From assembly GCA_002457215.1 (NCBI GenBank), contig NTJZ01000002.1, positions 62,001-126,000 on the forward strand: DNA of 64,000 nt, read 5' to 3'. How positions within the stretch are numbered: the stretch's first letter is position 1; the number at the start of each line of letters is the position of its first letter. A model generated the notes under the pieces. The model worked only from the letters and a program-made list of their open reading frames with translations. It did no database searches and was not told the DNA's origin. Shown in pieces: positions 25,745 through 35,700 of the stretch. The stretch comes from OM182 bacterium MED-G28 (GTDB taxonomy: Bacteria > Pseudomonadota > Gammaproteobacteria > Pseudomonadales > Pseudohongiellaceae). The translations under genes were made by a program, and so were the position numbers.

Positions 25745-28168
25745 ATGGCATATATGCATATTGGCAAAGATTTTACTCCACCAGATGTGCCGGGTAAGGT
25801 GACTGGTAGGATTAAGTATGCAGAAGATTACACTCGCGAGGGTATGGTCTATGCACGCTTACTAACAAGTCCAATTCCTCACGCACGGGTATTGGACATA
25901 GACGCGTCAGCGGCACTAGCGATGGATGGTGTTATTGGCATACTCACAGCGGATGATGTTTATCCGGATGGAGAGCCGCAAAGCACTGGCTTAAAAATTC
26001 TCACTAACGAACCTACTTTGGTCGGTGAGCCAATTCTTGCCCTGGCAGCGGTGGACGAGAAAACTGCAGAGTCTGCTATCGCGCAAATTTCTGTTACTTT
26101 CGAAAGACTTCCTTTCGTTCTCGATCCGTTAGACAGCTTACAGCCAGGTGGTGCCGACGCTTATAATGGCGGCAACACGTTCGTTTTCCGTCAGGGATTT
26201 GCTGAAGAGAAGTGGACTGCTGACCAAGTAGCGAGTTTTCGCGCTGGTAATGAACCAACAGCGGAACCGCAGCAGACCGTTGAATATGGCGATCTTGACG
26301 CAGCTTTTGGTGAATCTTCTTATGTTTACGAAGGAACCTTCACCAACGCAGGTTACCCACACCATTCGATGGAACCACGTAGTGCATTAGCTTACTGGGA
26401 AGACGGCAAGCTATACCTGCATGGTGGATCGCAGAGTCTAACCGCTTTTGCTGATGGTATTGCCGGTATTATAGGTGTTCCAAAAGAAGACTTAGTCTTC
26501 GTTAACGCGGCAACCGGTGGTGGTTTTGGTCAACGCGCCCGAGCAGGGTCAGTTCCCGTCTATGCTGTTCCAGCGAAACTTTCCCAAAAAATTAATCGTC
26601 CAGTGATGATGCGTGCAACCCGCGAAGAAGAATTCACCTTGGGTGGTGCTCGTCAGGGTCTTACCGGTTGGATCAAGGTGGGATTCAAGCCCGATGGCGT
26701 GATGGCAGCTTGTGATCTTTGGATCGTATCTGACAACGGAGGCAAAGGCGGTGGGGCAGACGCTTACTCAGCAGCTGATTGTATAAGCGTACTTTATCAA
26801 GCCGACGCAGTTCGTTTCCGTGGCACTGCTATCGGAACAAACACTGCACACCGTGGTGCCCAACGTGGTCCTGGTCAAAATCAGATCGCGCCGATCATCT
26901 CTCCGATCTTGGATGTTGCGGCAGACGAACTCGGTGTTAGTCGGCTCGATATTCGCAAAATAAACGCGGCAATGACTGGCGATGTTGGCGGCCCACAGCG
27001 CACGCCATTTACTTCCGCCTACATGCCAGAGGCGTTAGAGCAAGCTGCAACTGAATTTGATTGGGAAGGTCGTCAATCGCGGCGTCGCCAGACCAACGGC
27101 AGCAAAGTAATAGGTCTAGGTATAGGCCAGGGCTATCACAATGCAGGTCGTTCAGGCATGGACGGAATAGTCATGATGGGTGCTGATGGACGACTTAAAA
27201 TCCATAACGGAGTCGGAAATCTCGGCACTTATTCCTACGCATCAACTTCCCGAGCAGCCGCAGAAGTTCTGCAAATGCCTTGGGAGAGTTGCGATATTAT
27301 TACTGGACGCACAGACTTGCATTTGCCAATTACCTCGCCACAGGATGGCAGTAACTCAATCTTCACGAACACCCGAACTTGCTACGGAGCAGCTCAGGAT
27401 ATGTTAACGAAGATGAAAGAGATTGCTGCAACGGACTTAGGTGGCGATCCTGCTGATTACGATATCTCTAATGAGCGCGTCCATCAGATTGCTGACGAGT
27501 CAGTTGGCTACAGCTATGCGCAAGTTGCGCAACGAGCAATTGAGCTAGGTGGTAAATATACTGGCAGTGCAGAACTTCCTGAAGAACTAGCCGAGTGGAC
27601 GCAGATAGCAGTTTCCCGTCTGGAAGGTACTGGTTTTATGGGAATCTTCCATGATCCTCGCCACGAAGGTAACCCTCCAGGGTTTACCGTTACGGCTTGC
27701 GAAATCGAACTGGATAAGGAAACCGGTAAGATTGACATCCTTGAGATGATCAGTATCGGCGAAGCTGGAACTATCATGCACCCTAAAGGCATGGATAACC
27801 AACTGGTTGGTGGAGCTGTTTGGGGTATCGGTTTGTCAGTTTACGAGCGTCATCTGTATGACCCGCAAAATGGATTACCGGCAAGCACCGGTTACTGGCA
27901 GAGCAAGGTGCCAACCTATCTCGATACACCTCTAAAAATAGAAACTGGCTGGGTGGATTTACCTGATCCTGAGAACCCAGTTGGTGCACGTGGTATTGGT
28001 GAGCCTTCCATGGGCTCAGTTTCCGCCGCTCTTACCGCAGCAATCACCGACGCACTAGATGGTCACATCTTTGGTGCTTCGCCAATTACTGCAGACATGA
28101 TCATTAACCACGTAGCAGGAACATCCGAAGAAGCGGTACCTCTTGCTCAGAACAACTTCCGAGGTTGA
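25745..28168 (+). CDS. Molybdopterin-binding catalytic subunit of a xanthine-dehydrogenase-family hydroxylase
   Basis: 807-aa large subunit. The N-terminal aldehyde oxidase/xanthine dehydrogenase a/b hammerhead domain (VTGRIKYAEDY) precedes the molybdopterin domain with GGGFGQRA, the RGAQRGPGQNQ loop and the C-terminal GARGIGEPSMG. The last contains the conserved active-site glutamate. It has no signal peptide of its own, so export would depend on the Tat-bearing partner 5 nt upstream. Substrate is not readable: members oxidise purines, aldehydes or N-heterocycles. The GQRARAG/RGAQRGPG residues that shape the pocket could be compared with known enzymes. Gene order is FeS-Mo-FAD. Confidence 0.93.
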   Translation: MAYMHIGKDFTPPDVPGKVTGRIKYAEDYTREGMVYARLLTSPIPHARVLDIDASAALAMDGVIGILTADDVYPDGEPQSTGLKILTNEPTLVGEPILALAAVDEKTAESAIAQISVTFERLPFVLDPLDSLQPGGADAYNGGNTFVFRQGFAEEKWTADQVASFRAGNEPTAEPQQTVEYGDLDAAFGESSYVYEGTFTNAGYPHHSMEPRSALAYWEDGKLYLHGGSQSLTAFADGIAGIIGVPKEDLVFVNAATGGGFGQRARAGSVPVYAVPAKLSQKINRPVMMRATREEEFTLGGARQGLTGWIKVGFKPDGVMAACDLWIVSDNGGKGGGADAYSAADCISVLYQADAVRFRGTAIGTNTAHRGAQRGPGQNQIAPIISPILDVAADELGVSRLDIRKINAAMTGDVGGPQRTPFTSAYMPEALEQAATEFDWEGRQSRRRQTNGSKVIGLGIGQGYHNAGRSGMDGIVMMGADGRLKIHNGVGNLGTYSYASTSRAAAEVLQMPWESCDIITGRTDLHLPITSPQDGSNSIFTNTRTCYGAAQDMLTKMKEIAATDLGGDPADYDISNERVHQIADESVGYSYAQVAQRAIELGGKYTGSAELPEELAEWTQIAVSRLEGTGFMGIFHDPRHEGNPPGFTVTACEIELDKETGKIDILEMISIGEAGTIMHPKGMDNQLVGGAVWGIGLSVYERHLYDPQNGLPASTGYWQSKVPTYLDTPLKIETGWVDLPDPENPVGARGIGEPSMGSVSAALTAAITDALDGHIFGASPITADMIINHVAGTSEEAVPLAQNNFRG

Positions 28169-28169
28169 T

Positions 28170-29165
28170 ATGGTAGCCACATCACATGACGTAATGCCTG
28201 ATATTGAGCTTTATCAGCCAGCTGATGAAGCAACAGCGTTGGACCTTGCGTCCAGACTAGGTAACGAAGGTTGGCTACTAGGTGGTGGTCAGGATACTTA
28301 TGGCTGGTTGAAAGACCGCAATAAGACGCCTGCAGCCATGATTGAGCTGACACAAATTGACGCTTGGAAAGGCATCAAGGAAATCAGCGATGGAATTGAA
28401 ATCGGTGCAGTCACAACATTGACTGAAATCGCTAACAATCCTCTCGTACAGTCTCGTTATGGTGTTTTAGCAAAAGCAGCCAGCGTAGTAGCAAGTCCTC
28501 AAATTCGTAATGTAGGTACTCTAGGTGGTAACCTGAATCAGGATGCTCGTTGCTGGTACTACCGCCGCGGACTAGATTGTTATCGAGCCGGCGGCAATAT
28601 TTGCTATGCCGATTCACCTGAAGGACTCAATCGCGAGCATGCTTTATTTGGAGCAAGCCGTTGCGTTGCAGTTAGCCCTTCTGACACTGCGCCAGCTTTA
28701 GTCGCACTTGATGCGACAATGGTTGTTTCGAGTTCTAGTGGTGAACGCTTGATTCCAGCAGAAGATTTTTTCGTTGGGCCTGATCGTGACATTTTGAACA
28801 TGACTGTGCTTAACGACGATGAAATCCTGACAGCGGTTAGAATTCCAAACACTTGGGCGAATGCAGAGTTCTATTGGGAAAAGGTAGCCGATAGAAATGT
28901 ATGGGATTTTGCTCTAGTTAATATCGCTGCAGTTTTCAAAGTGTCTGGTGGAACAATCGAAGATTCACGTTTTGCTTGCGGAGCAGTTGAGTGCACACCG
29001 CGTCGGTTGGAAGCAGTTGAAAGCGAAGTTCGCGGTCAACAGCGTTCTGAAGAGCTTGCGGTTAGCGCCGGTGAAATAGCAACAGATGGCGCACGTGCAC
29101 TGAACTACAACAACTTTAAAATACCATTAATGCAAAACCTGGTTAAAAGAGCGATCCGAGGGTAA
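28170..29165 (+). CDS. FAD-binding subunit of the molybdenum hydroxylase, with extra Fe-S cysteines
   Basis: 331-aa FAD subunit (PaoB/HcrB-like). FAD contacts include LLGGGQDTYGWLK and PQIRNVGTLGGNL. An insertion between the FAD motifs has four cysteines: CWYYRRGLDC, then GGNICYAD and ASRCVAVSPSDTAPAL. This spacing resembles the extra 4Fe-4S-cluster loop known in 4-hydroxybenzoyl-CoA reductase beta and PaoB. The ORF track starts at 28143 inside the previous gene; ATG 28170 (MVATSH), with GAGG upstream and directly after the preceding stop, is preferred. Same operon. Confidence 0.92.
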   Translation: MVATSHDVMPDIELYQPADEATALDLASRLGNEGWLLGGGQDTYGWLKDRNKTPAAMIELTQIDAWKGIKEISDGIEIGAVTTLTEIANNPLVQSRYGVLAKAASVVASPQIRNVGTLGGNLNQDARCWYYRRGLDCYRAGGNICYADSPEGLNREHALFGASRCVAVSPSDTAPALVALDATMVVSSSSGERLIPAEDFFVGPDRDILNMTVLNDDEILTAVRIPNTWANAEFYWEKVADRNVWDFALVNIAAVFKVSGGTIEDSRFACGAVECTPRRLEAVESEVRGQQRSEELAVSAGEIATDGARALNYNNFKIPLMQNLVKRAIRG

Positions 29166-29220
29166 ACCTCGGGTCATCTCCGCTAGCTGAAAAAACTAAT
29201 TAGAATAAGAGGGTAGTACA

Positions 29221-29988
29221 GTGGGAGAAATAGTCCGCTATAAACGCGACGTTTGGGGGGAAGAAGTTATCCTCGGTGTTTCTTGGGATTTGCTCTACGT
29301 CGTTTTCATGGCCATTGTAATTCTATTGATTGCACACGCAATTATTATGGCAGCACTGGCTAAGAAAAATTTAGACAGACCGACTGGAGACGGTCGACGC
29401 GTTGTGAGGCATGAGTCAATTGATCGGTTATTTCACTGGTTAATGGCAGCGAGTATTCTGGTATTGATTTTCACTGGTGTAGCGCCCATTCTCGGATTAC
29501 GCGTTGCCTGGCTAGATATTCATTGGATCAGTGGTCTTTTGCTCACATTTTTGGTTGTTGCGCATATTATTCGTGCGTCATTTTGGCAAGATTTTAAATC
29601 CATGCTTCTAATGCCAAAAGATTTTGCTGAACCATTCGATTCGTCAAGAAAGCCTGGCAAATATTACTTTGAGCAGAAAGGCATGCATTGGGCCGTTACA
29701 GTTGTTGCCCTAGCGGTCATCGTGACTGGTGTTTTAATGTTCATGCAGATCGATTCGCCATTTTGGGATCGCACTAACAGCATGGCGGAAGATCAATTAG
29801 GACTAGTATTTTTGTTGCATGGTCTATCAACCCTAGCATTGGTAGCTCTTGCAGCAACGCATATCTATTTTGCGCTTCGTCCTGAAAAGATTTTTTACAC
29901 TCGCTCTATGATTTCCGGATGGATGTCAGAAGACGAGATGGCAGCTAATCACGATACTTCAAAGTGGTCGCCGAAAGAAGCCGAGTAG
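29221..29988 (+). CDS. Membrane cytochrome b subunit (FdnI/cytochrome b561-like)
   Basis: 255-aa integral membrane protein with about five hydrophobic segments, including an extra N-terminal helix before the formate-dehydrogenase-gamma-like core. Candidate heme ligands lie in HESIDRLFHWLMAA, DIHWISGLLL, VVAHIIRA and ATHIYFAL. It starts with GTG after GAGGG, 55 nt downstream of the FAD subunit. It is inferred to dock the periplasmic molybdenum hydroxylase and pass electrons to quinone. Dedicated cytochrome b subunits are common for formate dehydrogenases and hydrogenases but not usual for PaoABC-type enzymes. Confidence 0.88.
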   Translation: MGEIVRYKRDVWGEEVILGVSWDLLYVVFMAIVILLIAHAIIMAALAKKNLDRPTGDGRRVVRHESIDRLFHWLMAASILVLIFTGVAPILGLRVAWLDIHWISGLLLTFLVVAHIIRASFWQDFKSMLLMPKDFAEPFDSSRKPGKYYFEQKGMHWAVTVVALAVIVTGVLMFMQIDSPFWDRTNSMAEDQLGLVFLLHGLSTLALVALAATHIYFALRPEKIFYTRSMISGWMSEDEMAANHDTSKWSPKEAE

Positions 29989-30043
29989 TTGATTAATTAT
30001 CAGAGCGCTTTTTTATAAAGCTGCAGTATTTGGATAGTAGTAT

Positions 30044-30451
30044 ATGGATATAGAAGAAAGCATTGAGGCTATTGAGTCTGGTTATGAGTTTTTATTAGCT
30101 TATGCGGCGCAGGGAAGGCCAGCTTCTGACGAGACAGGTGGACCTGGTCCTCATGCGAGACCAACTATCGAAGGTATGGCGTCTGCAATGAAACATGTTA
30201 CAGAGGTTTTTGCCAACAGTAATGATGATTTCGAGCAACTTATTGCGCAGGACTGCAAGAAAGCCGGAGCGGCAATGGGCTTTATGTTGTCTCAGGAGAA
30301 GCTCGGTTCTGAAGTCGTAGATAATCTAAACGCATCGATTCATTTACGTGCTGTTCTTACCGATCTCTTTTTATACAGTGAAGCGCTAAGGCCATTGGCT
30401 ACTGAAGAAGAGAGTGGAGTCATGGCTCATGATGCGATGAAGAAGCAGTAA
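30044..30451 (+). CDS. Hypothetical 135-aa protein, last gene of the Mo hydroxylase operon
   Basis: Soluble, mostly helical acidic protein without signal peptide or cofactor motif. The region GGPGPHARPTIEGMASAM and the helix DCKKAGAAMGFMLS stand out. It lies 55 nt after the cytochrome b gene and just before a strong terminator, so it belongs to the operon. A role as maturation chaperone or accessory factor is possible by position only; it does not resemble PaoD/XdhC. I do not recognise its family. Confidence 0.72.
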   Translation: MDIEESIEAIESGYEFLLAYAAQGRPASDETGGPGPHARPTIEGMASAMKHVTEVFANSNDDFEQLIAQDCKKAGAAMGFMLSQEKLGSEVVDNLNASIHLRAVLTDLFLYSEALRPLATEEESGVMAHDAMKKQ

Positions 30452-30485
30452 CGTCTCAGTAAAGATTCACTCTAGACAGATTGAT

Positions 30486-30512
30486 AAAAAGGAGTTTGAG
30501 CTCCTTTTTTTT
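30486..30512 (+). terminator. Rho-independent terminator of the Mo hydroxylase operon
   Basis: AAAAAGGAG and CTCCTTTTT form a 9-bp stem with a 6-nt loop, continuing into a T run. It closes the 25152-30451 operon and lies 17 nt before the next gene. Confidence 0.85.
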
Positions 30513-30528
30513 ACGCCGGTATTAATAA

Positions 30529-31527
30529 ATGATCGAGTACCCACCTCGGCTGACACTAGCCAATCTTCCTACTCCATTAAGCGAATTAAAACGATTCGAG
30601 ATTGATGGATTCGACGGCAAAGTCTGGGTTAAGCGCGATGAGCTCACTGGTACTGAAGTGTCAGGTAATAAAATTCGTAAGCTCGAGTTTTCTATCGCGC
30701 ATGCGATGGAAGAAGGTTGCAACGCACTCATAACTTGTGGCGGTGTGCAATCCAATCACTGCCGAGCAACCGCTATTCTGGGCGCTCGCCTGGGATTAAA
30801 GGTTCATTTGATATTGCGTGGTGAAAAACCCGAACATCCTGACGGTAATTTGCTACTGGATCATTTAAGCGGCGCAAAGATTTCCTATCTATCAGAAAAA
30901 GAATGGCGAACTCATGAAGCTGTTGCTATTGAACTACAGAGGCAATATCTCGCTGCTGGTGATAAGGCACTATTTATTCCAACCGGAGCATCAGATGAAA
31001 TCGGGCTATGGGGATATATTGCGGCCTGCGAGGAATTGAAAAATGATTTTAAACTACATGAGATAGAACCGGATTACATTGTTACCGCGACCGGCTCAGG
31101 TGGCACTCAGGGCGGCTTGGTTGTGGGATCACAATTATTTGATCTGCCAGTTAAAATAAGGGCTTTTAACGTTTGTGACGACGCGGCCTACTTTGAGGAG
31201 AAAATCAGAGACGATGTAACTCTCTGGAAACAACGATATGATCAGCAGCTTAATGAGGATCAGCTAGAAATAGCCACTATTGAAGGTTATGTCGGACCAG
31301 GCTATGGAGTCGCGGGCCAAGAAGTTTTTGATATAATCGCGGAATTGGCCCGGAGCGAAGGCCTATTCCTTGACCCGGTATATACAGGAAAAGCCTTTCA
31401 TGGCATGGTGAGTGAAATCCAGAAAGGTGACGCCGGTCAACTGTCAGGGGCACGCAATGTGGTATTTATTCACACTGGAGGCCTATTTGGTGTGTTTCCT
31501 CAGCAACAAAACTTTAGTTTTGATTAA
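30529..31527 (+). CDS. D-cysteine desulfhydrase / ACC deaminase family PLP enzyme
   Basis: 332-aa fold-type II PLP enzyme. The catalytic lysine is in TGTEVSGNKIRKLEF. ITCGGVQSNHCRATA is the conserved substrate/PLP segment, and TGSGGTQGGLV is the phosphate-binding loop. The family cleaves D-cysteine to pyruvate, sulfide and ammonia, or opens 1-aminocyclopropane-1-carboxylate. Which of these applies needs the active-site residues aligned; DcyD-like is more usual in gammaproteobacteria. Cytosolic. The ATG sits close after the terminator of the previous operon, and no strong ribosome binding site is seen. Confidence 0.85.
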   Translation: MIEYPPRLTLANLPTPLSELKRFEIDGFDGKVWVKRDELTGTEVSGNKIRKLEFSIAHAMEEGCNALITCGGVQSNHCRATAILGARLGLKVHLILRGEKPEHPDGNLLLDHLSGAKISYLSEKEWRTHEAVAIELQRQYLAAGDKALFIPTGASDEIGLWGYIAACEELKNDFKLHEIEPDYIVTATGSGGTQGGLVVGSQLFDLPVKIRAFNVCDDAAYFEEKIRDDVTLWKQRYDQQLNEDQLEIATIEGYVGPGYGVAGQEVFDIIAELARSEGLFLDPVYTGKAFHGMVSEIQKGDAGQLSGARNVVFIHTGGLFGVFPQQQNFSFD

Positions 31528-31562
31528 GTTTTCTAAAATTTGGAATGTAGTAGGTGGAAGCA

Positions 31563-32753
31563 ATGAAAGCCTTTGTATTGAAAAGTATTTTTTATACCAG
31601 TATTTTTCTACCAATGTTGATTCATCTGTCAGCGTCTGCACAACCTGATGATGCTGCTGGAGCATATTCGGCGGCTGACGGCGCTGCCGGAGCTAGTAGC
31701 TACGACGAGCCAACCGTTTCCAGTGTATATGATACAGAATACGAGTCGCAGCTACTTAGTGGCACTTATCAATTAATCACTGATAGTTTGCGTTCGGGTG
31801 AAGGCTATTTCTCAGCTGATGGTAATCGGTTTATTTTTCAGAGCGAAGTGCCAAGTGATAATCCCTTCTATCAAATCTTTGTGCGTGACTTGGAGACAGG
31901 CGCAACAAATCGAGTATCCCCTGGCATTGGATTAACTACTTGCGCCTGGATACATCCTACAATGGATAGAGTGATGTTCTCATCGACACATGAAGACCCT
32001 GATGCCCTCGCAAAACAAGCTGAAGAAATGCAGATTCGTAGAAGCGGTATTGAGAGAGCATATGGTTGGGACTATGACCGGCACTATGATATCTATCAAG
32101 CCAATAGTGATGGTAGCGATATCGTTAATCTAACGAGCCAAGATGGTTATGATGCAGAGGGTTCATATTCCACCGATGGATCGAAAATCCTTTTCGCATC
32201 AAATCGCAATGCTTACAATTATACTCTCAGCCAAGCCGAGCAGCAGTTGTTTGACGATGACAGCTCCTACTTTATGGACTTGTACATGATGGATGCTGAT
32301 GGGTCTAATGTTAAACAACTAACCCATTCTCCAGGCTACGACGGTGGACCGTTCTTTAGTCCCGATAACACTAAAGTAGTCTGGCGCCGCTTTAATCCTG
32401 ATGGCAATAGCGCAGAAATATGGACCATGGATATAGACGGCAGTAATCAACGCCAACTTACCGCCGATGTGATGGTATCTTGGGGGCCTTACTTTCACCC
32501 TAGTGGTGATTACATTATTTACTCCAGCAATATACTTGGCCATGCAAATTTTGAATTGTTTATGATTGATCCTGAAGGAGCCAATCCACCTGTGAGGGTA
32601 ACCAACACGGAAGGTACTGATATTCTTCCGGTATTCTCGCCTGCTGGCGACAAATTAGCTTGGAGCACTACTCGTACCCCAGACGGCACTTCCCAGATAC
32701 ATATGTCAGACTGGAACCATGGCCGTGCCTTGGAGATCCTTGGCCTCGATTAA
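31563..32753 (+). CDS. Secreted PD40/TolB-like beta-propeller protein
   Basis: 396-aa exported protein. ATG 31563 (MKAFVLKSIFYTS) begins a clear signal peptide ending near SASAQ and has AGGTGGA upstream; the GTG at 31554 in the ORF track is unlikely. At least five PD40 blades are visible (GYFSADGNRFIFQSE, GSYSTDGSKILFASN, PFFSPDNTKVVWRR and PVFSPAGDKLAWSTT among them). Such propellers usually mediate protein or ligand binding in the periplasm. It lies 15 nt upstream of the M1-M28 protease, so the two are probably co-transcribed and may act together on peptides. Confidence 0.85.
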   Translation: MKAFVLKSIFYTSIFLPMLIHLSASAQPDDAAGAYSAADGAAGASSYDEPTVSSVYDTEYESQLLSGTYQLITDSLRSGEGYFSADGNRFIFQSEVPSDNPFYQIFVRDLETGATNRVSPGIGLTTCAWIHPTMDRVMFSSTHEDPDALAKQAEEMQIRRSGIERAYGWDYDRHYDIYQANSDGSDIVNLTSQDGYDAEGSYSTDGSKILFASNRNAYNYTLSQAEQQLFDDDSSYFMDLYMMDADGSNVKQLTHSPGYDGGPFFSPDNTKVVWRRFNPDGNSAEIWTMDIDGSNQRQLTADVMVSWGPYFHPSGDYIIYSSNILGHANFELFMIDPEGANPPVRVTNTEGTDILPVFSPAGDKLAWSTTRTPDGTSQIHMSDWNHGRALEILGLD

Positions 32754-32768
32754 GTTAACTGAGCCTCG

Positions 32769-35700
32769 ATGAAGCGACTTTCTTTCTTCTTTCTTCTGAC
32801 TATTAGCTTGCCTTTGATTGGGTTCGGGCAGGCTCAGCCTCAATTTGTCCAAATTGCCGAGCCAGAACCAATACCTTCGACTCATCACAGTCTGAAGATA
32901 CTGCTCGACCCGATCGCGCGACGGATTACAGTTGAGGACACCATTAGCTTCCCGGAGAAGTTGCGAGATTCTTCAAAGACCTTTGAATTGAACAATAATC
33001 TAATTATTAGTGAAAATTCCGGTTCGCTGCAGCAACTCTCCAACAATGTGTCCCAAGAAAATATTGGAATTAATGCGACCGGTGGGCTTGCTGCGACTAC
33101 AAATGAATATTCTCTCACTTTACCTGCAAACAATAATGGCCAAGCTTTTTTTGCCTATAGCGGTTCTATTTATGATTTGGCAGAACAATCCAGTCCTGAA
33201 TATGCCCAAAGCTTTTCTGAAACATCAGGCATTATTGGGGAACAAGGTGTTTATCTAAATCACGCCAGTGCTTGGGTGCCTATTTTTGACAACGGACTGG
33301 TCACGTTCGATTTAGAAGTTGAGTTTGCTGATACAGCATCCACTTGGAAAGTTGTAAGTCAAGGGGATCGAAATGGTGAAAACGCTTGGGTAACGCATGA
33401 CCCAATGGAAGAGATCTTTTTAATCGCTGCAAATTTCACTGAATATTCAGCCCAAGCAGATAATGTTGAGGTGCTAGCCTACCTACGAACGCCGGATTCC
33501 AATTTGGCGACCAAATATATGGATGCCACTGAAAGATACTTGAAACTTTATGAGCCTTTATTGGGCGCTTATCCTTATAGCAAGTTTGCATTGGTAGAAA
33601 ATTTTTGGGAGACCGGCTATGGCATGCCGTCATTTACTTTACTTGGAGAACAGGTAATTCGTTTTCCATTTATTCTTGAGTCTTCTTACCCTCATGAGAT
33701 ATTGCATAATTGGTGGGGCAATGGTGTTTACCCTGATTACGAATCTGGTAATTGGAGTGAAGGCTTAACCGCCTATCTCGCCGATCATTTGTTTCAAGAA
33801 ATGAATGGAGTAGGTCACGAGTACCGTAAAGAAATGTTAGCTCGTTATAAAAACTATGTTGCCGAAGGATCAGATTTTCCCTTGGCGCGGTTCGCTTCGC
33901 GAAATTCAGCGGCATCACAGGCAGTGGGCTATGGGAAAACACTTATGCTTTGGCATATGTTGCGGATCGAGTTAGGGGATGACTTGTTTCTTGAAGGTCT
34001 ACGTAAGCTATATTCTGATTACAAATATCAGCGTGCTTCTTTTGCTGATATTGAAAAGTTGTTTACTGAAATCAGTAGTATCGATCTATCAGTTTTTTTT
34101 GATCAGTGGGTTAATAGAATCGGCGCGCCAGAGCTTTCATTGTCTGTTGAAGAAGCGACGGGTAATCGAGCGCGCATTATGTTCGCACAGACTCAGTTTG
34201 GGGATCCTTACCGATTGAGAGTACCAATCGCGCTTTATTACGAAGGTGAACCTGAACCAGAGATCTATGAAATTGCTTTATCACAAAAGCTCGAGGGTTT
34301 TTTTGCTGATGACTTCGAACGCTTGGAGGCAGTGTTAGTTGATCCATATTTCGATGTGTTCCGTCAGTTAGATAGAAAAGAGACACCGCCTACCATCGGT
34401 GAATTGTTTGGTGCAAGTGAGATTGCTTTTGTTCTACCAAGCTCAGAAAGGCAGCACTGGGTACAAATGACCGAAGCCTTTAGTTACGGTGTTGACGCGG
34501 ATATTGTTTATGCTGATGACATCGAATCGATTCCTTCTGACCGTTCCGTCTGGATACTCGGCCGGGATAACCCGTTTATTGAAGTAGCGTACTCTAATAC
34601 TGCACTTTATGGAGTATCCAGTTCTCCAGCCGGAGTAGTGATAGCTGGTAGTGAAGTTGAGTTTGAGAACCGAAGCACTGTTGTCATTGGGCGTCATCCG
34701 CAAGATCAGGATTTAGCCGTCGGTTGGATTCATGTAGAAGACATGATTGCGATGCCCGGCATGATCGAAAAATTACCCCATTATGGTAAATATTCTTATT
34801 TGAGTTTCGTTGGCAGCGAGCCTACGAATGATGTGAAAGGCATATGGACTAGCCCTAATTCCCCTTTGCGATGGAAAAAACCAGGCCTATTAGATGAGAT
34901 AAATTGGGAATCGGTTCCTTCCATAACGCCGTTGACCAAGTTGCCACCAAAATATTTACCTGGACAATTACTTCGTCATGCTAATGAGCTTACTAGCAAA
35001 GCCATGGAAGGGAGAGCTATAAGCAGTAAAGGTATCGACAGAGCTGCTCTCTATATTGCTGATCAGTTTCGAATAGCCGGTTTGCTGCCTGCAGACGGAA
35101 CTTACATTCAGCGCTGGCGGGATTCAATCCCTGGTTATCTTAATTTAGAACTAGCGAACGTGGTGGGGATTATCCCAGGTACGAATCGTGAGTTGAGTGC
35201 CAAGCCTATTGTTATCGGAGCGCACTATGACCATCTCGGCGTTAATGATGAAGGCGAGTTTTATCCGGGAGCAGATGATAATGCTTCAGGCGTTAGTGTG
35301 CTTATAGAAGTTGCTGCGAAATTGGCCAGGGCCTTCACTCCTCAGCGCCCAATACTTTTTGTTGCCTTCAGCGGAGAAGAGCAAGGACTTTTGGGATCTC
35401 AACATTTTGTTGAGAACCCGCCCGGCGGATTTGTCACAGAAGACTTATTTGCCATGATTAATCTCGATGCAGTCGGTAGGTTGAATGGTCGTACTTTACA
35501 AGTGTTTGGAACCGAATCGGCTTATGAGTGGCCCTTCATGGCCCAAGGTATAGGCTTCACTATTGGTGTCGAGTCTGAGTTTCCTGAGGACACAATAGCG
35601 AGCAGTGACCATGTAAGCTTTCTTAATGCTGGCGTGCCTGCAATTCATTTATTCAGTGGTACCCATTTAGACTATCATCAACCGACAGATACCCCGGAAA

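Noticed and set aside
31412-31648. 78-aa ORF bridging the D-cysteine desulfhydrase and PD40 genes
   Set aside because: Out-of-frame with both flanking genes that are clearly coding; a shadow.
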